DNA from: Candolleomyces eurysporus
Taxonomy: Eukaryota; Basidiomycota; Agaricomycetes; Agaricales; Psathyrellaceae
Direction: 5' to 3'
Length of the DNA: 64,000 bases
NCBI GenBank assembly: GCA_027579435.1
Contig: JANBPK010000753.1
Location: 86,925-150,924, forward strand
The notes under the pieces are model-generated. The model saw only the letters and a program-made list of their open reading frames with translations. It was not told where the DNA came from and did no database searches. The position numbers and the translations under genes were made by a program. How positions within the stretch are numbered: position 1 is the stretch's first letter; every line of letters starts with the position of its first letter. Shown one piece after another: positions 55,030-64,000 of this stretch.

Positions 55030-56214
55030 ATGGCTACTTCAGAGTCTATAGCTATTTCTCAGCCAAAGACAGAGACCCTCGATGTTCCTGAGTGGTTCAA
55101 GCATTGCTGTGCCGACTTGTCGAGAGTTCGAACCCATGATAAATCTGCCTCCGGTGGACGTCTTGTTGGTATGAAAGCGGTCGTAACGAACGCTTCTCGT
55201 CTCTGGGATAACGGTCAGGTAAGCCTTAAAGTTCTCTTTTGACTTTCGTCCCTCGGTGAGATTTACAGACCCATGTCCCAGACCCTGTCCATCTCATTTG
55301 TCGGTCCGGAAATTGGAACGGAAAACCAGCAGAACAAAGTCAAAGAAGTGTTGAAACTGTGGCAAGAGCATGTTAACCTCAATTTCAATTTCGTGGAAGA
55401 CAACGACACCAGCGCTATCATTCGTATCTCGTTCGATCCGAGTCGGGGATCGTATTCGTATATCGCAAAGGATTTGTTCTTGGAATCAGAAACTGAGCCA
55501 ACCATGAATCTCGGATATGTTTGGGACATTCCAGCTATTACCGAGGAAGAGAGGGGGAACATCTTGCACGAGTTTGGTCATGCGATTGGGTTCCTGCATG
55601 AAATCAAAAATCCGAGGAGGAACGAGAAATTGAAGTTGAGAGAACAAGGCAAGTTACTCCCGGATCATCGAGTCCCGCGTTGGTTGACCATGCACCGTTG
55701 ATTATCAGTCATCATCGACTTTTATTTACGGACCCAGCCCGGTATCTTCAATGAGCAGAGTGTCCGCTATAACATTCTGGACGTTTACAACCTACAAGAG
55801 GTCACTAACTTTTCCAGTCTCGATTTGAGGTCTGTCATGATGTACGTTCCGAGCCTTGCGTGTTCAAATTGTTAAATAGGTATACTCACCTCGTACTTCA
55901 CGTGTAGGTTCTATATGCCAGCTGAATGGAACGAAGGCAACATCAATGTCCCTCCTAACAACGTCCTCTCCGAGTTCGACAAGGCCTTCGCCCTCCTCAA
56001 CTATCCCTTTACACCCGATGGAGATAAGGCCGACGATGTCAACGCGAAGTTAGAAGCAGCTTTCGCGACCTTAGGTATACAAGACGAGTTCAAGAAGAGC
56101 ATCCTAGCAGAAATTATAGCGCACGACTGGGACGGCGCCAGAGCCGAGTTTACCAGGTGGTGCATTAACGAGAAGGCCTTGGCCGATAAGGCGAAACCTG
56201 AAGTCGACGACTAA
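55030..56214 (+). CDS. Metzincin-type zinc metallopeptidase, copy 8
   Basis: Exons 55030-55218, 55282-55648, 55709-55841 and 55908-56214; 331 aa. Zinc motif HEFGHAIGFLHEIKNPRR. The Met-turn is SVMMFYMP, so the Tyr after the Met-turn of other copies is Phe. Intron 2 has a GC donor (CAAG|GCAAGT), a recognised minor class; all other copies have GT there. It is closer to copy 1 than to copies 2-7 (TLSISFVGPE like TLTVSFVRPA; WNEGNINVPPNN; NEKALADK) and lacks the 15-mer cassette. Copies 1 and 8 thus bracket the younger copies on opposite strands. Confidence 0.87.
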
Positions 56215-56732
56215 GAGGAAGAAAATAAAGCAGAGAATGTAAGCGTATGATTACAACGGTACGTGTATTTGTATCCTACTTTAAACAAAAGTGTTCAGCA
56301 AGAAAAATGTGATAAACATGGGACGGACAGTGCACCTCTTGAAGAGGTTTCAACTATATACATGAAATTTGATGGTACTATTAGGCAAAGAAGAGTGGAG
56401 ATCTTGACGTGGGTCCGACATTGGGCCACAAAGACATGTATGCCTTTTTAAGCCGGCTCCGAGTCGCTCAGGCTTCTGGACGGAAATACGAAGACCACGG
56501 GGAGGACCAATTGTCAGAGAATGAATTGATATTTTGAATTGTCGATCCGCTGGGATGATAAGGAGGGTGTAGGGTATCTTTTTAGCTCTGTAGATCCCTT
56601 TCGTTGAGCGTAGACATAATACTAGCGAAAGAGGAGCGTTAGATCAATGGAAAGGGCGAGGGCAAGTAACTCACAAGCAACAAAAAAAAACGGTGACATT
56701 TTCATCACGGCATAACACAACTCTTGTGCTGC
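56215..56732. other. Convergent intergenic region
   Basis: It lies between copy 8 (+) and the F-box/LRR gene (-). An A-run lies at 56682-56691. No gene recognised. Confidence 0.5.
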
Positions 56733-58572
56733 CTAGAAGTTCGAGGCACCACCATGCACGGTCGAGAGGCTTTTCCCAAGCTGAACTGCTTGGCGCCGTA
56801 TATTCTGGTACGACTTGAGCAGCTGGTCAAGATTCTTCCATGATGTCAATGTGTTACTGTCGGCCTCGGTTTGGGATCTGGGTTCGAAAGACGACGTAAC
56901 GTCGGAGAGTATAGGGAAGAGGTGGTCCAAATATGTGGCAAGGGGAATGAGTTCCGACACCGAAAGCTCCTCTTCGAAGTCCCACGCTGGAATCATGAAT
57001 AACGATGTGAGTCCATGTCCGGGATGTGTCATTTCCGGTGGATTTGGAGGGACATCAGGTATATCTTGCAACAAGATGGTGAGATGTTGGAGCGAAGGAA
57101 ACTTTGCACGTATCGTAGCGAGGTCGGCAGCTGTTGGACTAGTTTGTTGATCGAATATAATCGACGATAGAGGAGCGAGGAGAAGAGTGCGAAGGGAAGG
57201 AAGGGTAGATAGGTGTTTAATAACTTCTGGGAAGGGGACGTTGTGGATGGAGAGGGTTACAATGTTCTGCAATTTGGTGATTGAGCTGTACAAGTCGGCC
57301 GGCAGGAACGTTCTTGCGTCTCCAAAGTTCCAATTTTCATGCCCAGGCAGCGTTCCATCCCGCTCTATCGACAACCTCTGAGCCTTGGGATTGTGGTGTA
57401 TGACCATGTGTAAAATGTGAGGAACCAAGAGCAGACCCTGAAGAAGATTGTCTTGGATGTTCCTTGGAACTCTCCCAACGAGAGTGTGAAGCGAAGGGGA
57501 GCAGAAAAGCGACGTCGCCCAGAATATAAAGAAGGGGTCGCCCTCGACGGTTAGCGAAGTGACTTTGGACTTTCCCTGTTCCGGGTGCGTTCTCGTAAGG
57601 TGCTTCCCTGCTTCTGGATAGACGGCGCAGTTTGTACCGTGGATGGCCAACGATAGGGTGTTGAGGCGGGGAATAGAGTTGAGGAAAACGAAGTCTTCCG
57701 TCTTCACGGGCGCAGGCAAAGCCAGTGCTAAGTTGGTCAATGCCGACATTGTTGGTAGTGGCAACGCTAGCTGGCGCGATATTGTCACATTCAGTATTAA
57801 CCTTACCAGCGTCGCTGGGCAGCTGGAAGAAAGGGCAACAACCAACGCCCAGACGAAAGACATCCTCGACCCATTATCCGCGAAGTCAGGAACTTGGATC
57901 GCTCGAAGCTTCGTCAACAAGTGGAAGGGAAGGATGGAGTTGAATCCTTCGATAGAGAGCACCATCAGGTGCGTCAAGTTCGGAAATAACACCCCAGGCC
58001 GAGATGGAAGTTGAAGTAAGTATGAAAACCATTCCTTCGGATAATGCTTCTGAACGGCAACGGCCTTGCCTAGTTTCAACTGCGTAGTCTTGGGTGCATA
58101 GAAGCGGAATCGAGACCAAGGATCCGCCTGGACAGAGTCAATCAAGTTCTATTTCGAGCGATGAGTATAACGTCAGAGAACGGCGAAAAGGGAAGCCATG
58201 CCTGGCACTGCGCATTGTTGACGGCATTACATGGGGGCAACAGTCGGATGTACGGGGAAACCGAAGGCATACAGCTCCAGAGGAGATCCGTAGACGCGTT
58301 AAAAAAACAGCGATTAACCGTCGTCAGCACAGCTAGGGCCTTTTTGTTTCTGCCTGTGGGATTAACAGCGACGTTGAAGAATCCTACGATTATCTTCACG
58401 AGCTCAGGTAGATGAAGTACTTGACGAGTTGGCGGGTCTTTGGGCACCGCGCCTGATGGAGTCTCGGCAGCTGCAAAAAAATCTGAGGTCAAATTTCAAT
58501 CCAATCACGAGATAGTACTATCGTACCGTCTGTTACCGCTGCTGCCAGCCTTGCTGACTTCCGAGGCGGCAT
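56733..58572 (-). CDS. F-box/LRR-like protein (one doubtful splice junction)
   Basis: Exons 58527-58572 (MPPRKSARLAAAVTD), 58208-58470 (F-box-like: RQVLHLPELVKIIVGFF .. TVNRCFFNASTDLLWSCM) and 56733-58148 (ADPWSRFRFYAPKT.., then Leu-rich repeats to ..LDHLFPILSDVTSSFE and the C-terminal LKSYQNIRRQAV); about 574 aa. Frames agree only if exon 2 ends after CAG at 58208, where the next bases are TG, not GT; the paralogues have CAG|GT or AAG|GT. A single G may be missing, by mutation or sequencing. If real, intron 2 would lose its donor. Likely SCF-type substrate receptor by family logic. Confidence 0.75.
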
Positions 58573-59146
58573 TTTCAAGTTGCTCTGGCTAGACTTGAAG
58601 CAACCTNAAAAAAGGATATTGTCATTGAAGGTTAGTTTGGATCAGTAGCTATTCAAGTACCTTCCAAAAACCGAAAACGACGGCCAGAAGGGTCCAAAGA
58701 TGGTGAGGGGACGCGTCAAACTCGCGTCGGAGCTGGAGCTGGGTGTTATCACAAGGCGTGACTGGAAGCGCATGACGTGACACGCTTGTGCCGCCGTGTC
58801 ACGCTCACCCTCAACGATATTCGCCCTCGCTTGCTGTCCTCTCCGTACTCAAATCCCACAGCTGGACCTTGAAGCCAGTTCGAAGGGCGAAGACCATTGA
58901 ACGCATTCTAATGATGGTAATTATCGCTATATTAAATATTATTGGTCACTTNAAAAACGCTAATACAGAAAACAGATCTGCGGGCTGAAAATCCTCGCAG
59001 AAAATACGTTGCACGACGCCGGGTGCTAGACGGAGCATGGGAATGAAGGGTGGGGAGATTCCTCTGCTCATAGGAGCGATCCAGTCACCGACCAGCCCAG
59101 TGTGGCCTAACCCCATCACCACGAACTCGTCGTCGTACTTCGCGCC
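58573..59146. other. Intergenic region with GTGAC cluster
   Basis: Promoter side of the 58572 gene and 3' side of the next F-box gene. Ns next to A-runs at about 58607 and 58952. Contains the cluster at 58758-58804. Confidence 0.5.
58758..58804. promoter_or_regulatory. GTGAC/GTCAC cluster upstream of F-box gene
   Basis: GCGTGACT, GACGTGACAC and GTGTCACGC within about 45 bp, 190-230 bp before the ATG at 58572. Confidence 0.5.
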
Positions 59147-60891
59147 TCAGCGCTGTCCAAGCTGGGCCGCCATGTCCTTTCTGAGGCTCTGATACGACTT
59201 GAGAAGGTGGTCAATATCTCTCCATACTCCAAGAGATCCCGCTGGCGTCCCCCTGGGACCACTGTCCTCGCGTTCATGGTATGATGTGACGTCGACTAGT
59301 TGAGGGAAAACACGGTCGAGATATTTGACGAGAGGGACGAGCAGCGATACCTCAGGTCGAGGGAGCCCTGTAAACTGTGGGGTGATGAAAAGGGATCGGA
59401 GCCCATGTCCAGGTGTGACGAGATCCGGAAGGTTCGGTGGATGCAAATCGAGGCTGACGGAAATCGTGAGGTGTCGCAGGGAGGGTGCCTTCAAGGATAA
59501 CGTCCGGAGGTCGTCCAAGTTCGGAAGGTCGCTGGGCACATGAGGCCGGAGTTGAGGAACTAGGCAGAGCGTCTGAAGACAAGGCGATTCCGGAAGTCGC
59601 GAAAGCAGCGTCTTCACGAAGTCTGCCTGCAGGAATGGAATGTGTTTCAGGGAAAGAGACCTGAGATCCTTCAATGTGGGGATCATTGGAAGTAACCCGT
59701 CAGGTATCGCCACTCGGTCATCACTATCCATCCCATCCCAAGATGCTTCGTCTATCGCCAAGGATTGGTCGGCGTCAATCGAAAATTGCTGAAGCCTGGG
59801 ATTGTGATGAGCGATGAGGTGGAAAGTATGGGGTACCAAGAAAAGACCCAGACGATGGCGGTTCGGCAGTACGGAAGCTGGAATTTTTGCTGTAAATGTA
59901 TGCAGCGAACGCGAAGCAAATAACGAAGCGGCCGAAAAGACAAAGAAGGGGTCGCCTTCGAGATTTAAGCTAGCAATCTCGGATCCGACCTGAGCTCGAT
60001 GGGTTGTTGCCAAATGTCGGCCGCGCTGTGGATAAACATTCATGCTGTGACGATGGCCTCGGAGGGACAGATCTAAGTCCTCCAGGGATGAGAATGTGTT
60101 CAGAAAGGCCAAATCGTCCGAGGTTGGAGGCGATGTCAGCACGATGCGCAATTTTGTGAGGGTTGATATTTGGGGTAGGATGGATGCCATTGGCTTCGAT
60201 AATTGTGGCTTCAATGTCATTTTCCACAAAGAAGGACTTGAGCCAGAGGCAAGGCTGGTCAACAACGACACGATGAGCTCGTTCTTGGATGTGTCTGATC
60301 TTCCCTTTCGGTCGGGAAAATCGCTGAGGTAGAGAACCTTGATGGTTGGTAATAGGTGGAATGGCAGAACGGCATTGACGCCGTCCATCGACGCAATGGT
60401 CAGTTGGGTCAAATTTGGGAATAGTAGCGCCGGGCGGGAATGATGTTGAAACAGGTAGAAGAACCAATGTGTGGGCAGTTCTCTGCGGATCGTTTCATCT
60501 TCTACCAGTTTGATCCACTTGGTCTTGTAGGAGTAGACGCAGAAACGGGTCCACGGTCCAGTGGGCTGGGACCGATTTTCTTCCTTAGGAAGAAAACATG
60601 TTTAGCATGGCTTAGACAAGTGGGGCTGACAGATCATACCTGAAGTGGGGAGAGTATGCGAATACTCCTGCGAGGCGGCAGCAGGCGAATGTAAGGCAAA
60701 ATAGTGTACATGTTCCGCCAAATTACATCAGTTGAAGCTTGAAAGAAACAGCGATTTATGGTGGAGAGAACAGCTACATCTCTTTTGTTCTTATCGCTGG
60801 GGTTGACGGCTCCATTGTGAAAGTCGACGACGATTCTGACAAGCTCTTGCGTGTTCAGCACGCGGCGGGCAGCCAATTCGGTATTCGACAT
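59147..60891 (-). CDS. F-box/LRR-like protein
   Basis: Two exons (60640-60891 and 59147-60583) give 562 aa. Start MSNTELAARRVLNTQELVRI; the short MPPRKSARL exon of neighbouring copies was not found. F-box-like VLSTINRCFFQASTDVIWRNM; then EENRSQPTGPWTRFCVYSYK in place of ADPWSRF..; LRR-like body (LLFPNLTQLTIASMDGVNAV, ..LRHLTISVSLDLHPPN.., ..LRSLFITPQF..) and LDRVFPQLVDVTSY..LLKSYQSLRKDMA at the end. No frame defects. Middle of a head-to-tail run of related genes on the minus strand. Confidence 0.82.
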
Positions 60892-61305
60892 ATGCAACGA
60901 TTTAGACGGCCTGCTTAACAGCTGTAAGATAATATACCGAGTCTTTGAAAAATACGATAGCCTACCAGAGACAAGTAAGGACCGTACAAAGGGAATTATC
61001 GTGACGCCGAAAAATGACTCCGATTGATGTGACAACTGACCGTGTGACGTGACAACTCGCGCTTTGCGTGACGCCTGATCTAGCGAAGTCTGCACCTCCA
61101 TAGACTGATACTGACACACAGGTACACAAGAGAAGACAACATTAAAATCGTGCTACGATTTTATAGCCAGAATTATCTATGCTTACTCGCCCCGAAACAG
61201 AGAACGGAGGAATTCACAAAAGTCCGTAATTTCGCTCACAATCAACGAGAAAAATCGCATCTACAGGAACCTGAAGGGTCATAAAATTTAGCCATCAGCC
61301 GCGTT
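60892..61305. other. Intergenic region with GTGAC cluster
   Basis: It lies between two minus-strand F-box genes and carries the cluster at 61034-61073. No gene recognised. Confidence 0.5.
61034..61073. promoter_or_regulatory. GTGAC cluster upstream of F-box gene
   Basis: GATGTGACAAC, GTGTGACGTGACAAC and GCGTGACGC within 40-45 bp, 140-185 bp before the ATG at 60891. Confidence 0.5.
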
Positions 61306-63201
61306 TCAGCCTTTTTCGGGGCGACCTTCTGATAAATTCCTGACAGACCGCGTCCGAATTCGTTGGTACGATTTGAGCAGACCGTCGAGGTTTTCCCAAC
61401 ATTCTAGAGTGCGACTGGGGTTTTGGCCACCTTTCTCGAGTTTGTCCGCTGATTCGAAGTACGACGTGACATCAATGAGTTGCGGAAATAGAGAATCCAG
61501 ATATGTGGCGAGGGGAATCAGCTGGGATAGCGGGACGCTGGCTTCCAACTCGCCAAAGGGAGGAACGATGAACAGCGACTTGAGTCCATGCTCGGGGTCC
61601 GTCGTCATCTCTGTCATGTCCGAAGGGTTCTCGAAAATGTCTTCAAGGGAGATAGTGAGATGCCGGAGCAAAGGGAAGTCCAAGCACACCACCCCAAGAT
61701 CCTCGATCTTCGGGAGAACGAGGACGTCTTCGCGACTAACAGATCGAGGAACCAAACAGAGGGTGTGAAGGCACGGCAGACGCGGTAGTCTGTAGTATAA
61801 TTGCGACATGAAGTCGGCCGTAATGATGGGAATGTGCTTGATTGATAGAATTTTGAGATCCCGCAATCTGTTGATTGAATTGAAGACCTCTTCGGGGATT
61901 GACAATCGCTCATCATCCCAATCCCAGTGTTCATCGCCACGAAGGTCTCCGTCCCATTCGATCGAGAACTGCTGAACCTTGGGGTTGGAGTGAATGACAA
62001 GATGGAGGATGTGAGGCATCAAGAGAAGGCCCGGGCGCATGTTACGGTCGAGAGTCGTCCAAATCTTTGCGACAAAAGTGTGGAGGAATCGGGAGCAGAA
62101 AAATGAAGTCGCCCAAAATATAAAGAAAGGATCGCCTCCCAAGTTCAGCGTCGTGATCTTGGACTGTCCTTGTTTAGGGTGGGACACTGCCAGGTGCTTT
62201 CCTTCTTCGGGGTAGACAGGATTGTTGCCGGAACCATGGGTGGCCAAAAACAACGTATTTAGGCGCGGGAGGGTGTTCAGGAAAACCAGGTCGTCCATCT
62301 CCACGGGCGTGGACAGCGTGAGTTTGAGTGTCATCAATGCAGACATTTCGGGAAGTGGTAGGGCCATCTGCTTCGATAGAGTCGGGTTCAAAGTTAGACT
62401 CCACAACTCCGGAGCGCTAGACGCGAATGCAGCCATCAGAGACGACACAAACGACTTCCGAGAGGTGCTCCATTTGCCGTATAACTCCCCCAGGTCCGTG
62501 ATGTAGACAACTTGGAGGGTGGCCAATAAATGGAAAGGGAGGGAGAAATTGATTCCGTCGACAGAGGATATCGTCAGCTTCTCTAACTTCGGAAGCAGTA
62601 GCGCGGGTCGCGACGGAAGCTGGAACAAGAAAAAGAACCATTCCTTTGGCCAATGCCACTCGATTGATGCATCCTTGATCAATCGGAGGGACTTCGTCTT
62701 GTGAGCGTAGACACGAAAACGAGACCAAGGGTCTGCCTTGATAGAGAGAACGACCGCCTTGTTTGAAGATGGTTAGGGCCATGATTCCGTATATAAAGTA
62801 CAATACGTGGATTGATCGTACCTTTGGCTCCAGATTGTTAGTTGGTTTCGACGGAGGCAACAGCCTGATGAAGGGCGAAATTGAATGCATAGATGCCCAC
62901 AAAATATCCGTAGTGGCATGGAAGAAGGGCCAATTGACCGTCGTGAGCGTTGCTAGGATTCTTTTGTTCTTTCCAAGCGCATTCACTGCGTCCGTGTTGA
63001 AGAATTCCACGATAGTCTTCACAAGTTCAGATGTCTGGAAGACTTGTCGAGCGGGAGGGTCCTTAGGCAGTGCATTCAATGACGCTCCATCCGCTGTACG
63101 CAATATGAGGACGTTTGACCCACTTATTGAAGGGAGTGAGATATCTCACCGTTGTGCACAACGGCGGCAGCGGACAGTCTTGCTGATTTTCGAGGAGGCA
63201 T
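61306..63201 (-). CDS. F-box/LRR-like protein
   Basis: Exons 63150-63201 (MPPRKSARLSAAAVVHN), 62822-63093 and 61306-62757; 591 aa with clean junctions. F-box-like part RQVFQTSELVKTIVEFF .. TVNWPFFHATTDILWASM; family line KADPWSRFRVYAHKTKSL; LRR-like body (LLPKLEKLTISSVDGINFSL, ..LHTLCLVPRS.., ..LRHLTISLED.., ..LKSLFIVPPFGELEASVP) and LDSLFPQLIDVTSYFE near the end. Best preserved reference for this family in the window together with the 29716 gene. Confidence 0.85.
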
Positions 63202-63672
63202 TTCGGTTTTGAAGCTGTCTCTTTTCGACCAATATAAATATCGTCTGAGCGGGCATCATCAAAAGAGGATATACTTACCCCACAGCTGAAGTGGTCTCAG
63301 AGGTATTTGAGGGTCAAAAGCGACGATAGCCGGCGGTTCGGTGGAAAATACGAATTTCATATCTAAATCACGCGGGTGCCTGCCCCAGGCATCGTCACAA
63401 AGTGTGACACCGACGCATGATGTGACGTTTTTCGCGACTTGGCGGAGGCCCTGGCCTGCGATGAGCAAAGCCAATCCATATTTTACATACTAAAACGATA
63501 GGGTTTTGGAAATCTAAATAGCAGAAATAAATCGATAATTTTAGACCCAAAACGTAATTCCCAAACGTTTGTCCAATCTCGGCCAAGTTGTCAAGAACTC
63601 AAAATCGAACTGCCTAGTCAATGAGACCGTCGGTCACCAATACCTACTGGCAGGCGATCACTGGGACAATAC
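63202..63672. other. Intergenic region with GTGAC cluster
   Basis: Promoter side of the 63201 gene and 3' side of the truncated gene at the window edge. Contains the cluster at 63392-63426. Confidence 0.5.
63392..63426. promoter_or_regulatory. GTGAC/GTCAC cluster upstream of F-box gene
   Basis: CGTCACAAAGTGTGACACC and GATGTGACGT within about 37 bp, 190-225 bp before the ATG at 63201. Confidence 0.5.
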
Positions 63673-64000
63673 CTAGTCATGATCCATTTCGACGGTATCC
63701 CCACCAGCTGGCGCCTGGGCGTTCTGCTGCAGATGGTAAACAGCCTGGTCCCGAATCTGCTGATAAGATTTCAATAGCCCGTCAAGGTTCATCCAAGCCT
63801 CCCACGTAACACTGGCCTCATCCGTCGATCCACCGTCGTTAGGCCTGTGCTCGAAATAGGACGTAATGTCTTCAAGGTTGGGGAATAGTCGATCCAAATA
63901 CGCGGAAAGGGGAATGAGCTCCGAGACGCTGAGTTCTCGTTCCAATTCGCCAAACGGAGGAACGATGAACAATGTTTCGAGCGGGTGGCCGGGGTACACG
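63673..64000 (-). CDS. F-box/LRR-like protein, C-terminal end only (cut by window edge)
   Basis: 108 codons read in from the right edge: PGHPLETLFIVPPFGELERE, SVSELIPLSAYLDRLFPNLE and ..LDGLLKSYQQIRDQAV.., ending at 63673. They align closely with the C termini of the 61306 and 56733 genes. F-box and most repeats lie outside the window. Confidence 0.8.
   Translation of the reverse strand, partial: VYPGHPLETLFIVPPFGELERELSVSELIPLSAYLDRLFPNLEDITSYFEHRPNDGGSTDEASVTWEAWMNLDGLLKSYQQIRDQAVYHLQQNAQAPAGGDTVEMDHD

Noticed and set aside
22451..56214. Metzincin array as transposon-encoded proteases
   Set aside because: No transposase, reverse transcriptase, LTR or terminal repeats around the units; conserved introns and flanks point to DNA-level segmental duplication.
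1..64000. CRISPR arrays, prokaryotic operons, phage or plasmid genes
   Set aside because: Spliceosomal introns and fungal gene families throughout; no regularly spaced repeat arrays were seen.

Overview
The window is nuclear DNA of a basidiomycete fungus, most likely an Agaricomycete. Genes carry many short introns (about 46-85 nt) with GT..AG ends. Products include a STE6-type pheromone exporter, a C-terminal Zn2Cys6 regulator, an aryl-alcohol-oxidase-like GMC enzyme, PI-PLC, YTM1 and expanded families (kinase-like, HNH-like, F-box/LRR-like) typical of mushroom genomes. Gene structures below were assembled by eye from reading frames, splice signals and paralogue comparison. Single N calls beside homopolymers shift frames in several genes. 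Six reading frames become continuous if the N is treated as an extra character, so these look like consensus artefacts rather than mutations.

Layout. 1-15.3 kb: 5'-truncated GMC oxidoreductase (+), STE6-like ABC exporter (+), Zn2Cys6 factor (-), nine-exon PLC1 (-) and a 3' relic of a GMC gene (+). 15.4-22.1 kb: HNH-like gene (-), a dead second copy, a gene that looks like a short degenerate NACHT NTPase (-), and a divergent protein-kinase-like gene (+). 22.4-31.6 kb: first metzincin gene (-), a small probably mitochondrial protein (+), a Met/Gly-rich protein (-), an F-box/LRR pseudogene (-) and an intact F-box/LRR gene (+).

32.3-56.2 kb is the striking part. It holds seven more metzincin-type zinc metallopeptidase genes, giving eight in the window: four on the minus strand, then four on the plus strand. 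All have four exons with identical intron positions and phases (0,1,2), a TATA box about 80-110 bp before the ATG, and no signal peptide. Two segmental duplications built much of the array. The left one (34.47-38.68 / 38.68-42.61 kb) carried YTM1 along and left a 5'-decapitated copy beside the intact gene. The right one (46.44-49.33 / 49.55-52.39 kb) carried the 3' end of an unrelated gene and left a nonsense-bearing relic. Between the two arms are intact YTM1 and a serine-rich protein (divergent pair).

56.7-64 kb: four F-box/LRR-like genes on the minus strand, the last cut by the window edge. F-box/LRR genes therefore flank the protease array on both sides. The window looks like a fast-evolving accessory region (proteases, F-box, HNH, NACHT-like) interrupted by conserved housekeeping genes (STE6, PLC1, YTM1). 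A joint role of the accessory genes in self/non-self recognition or protein turnover is only inference.
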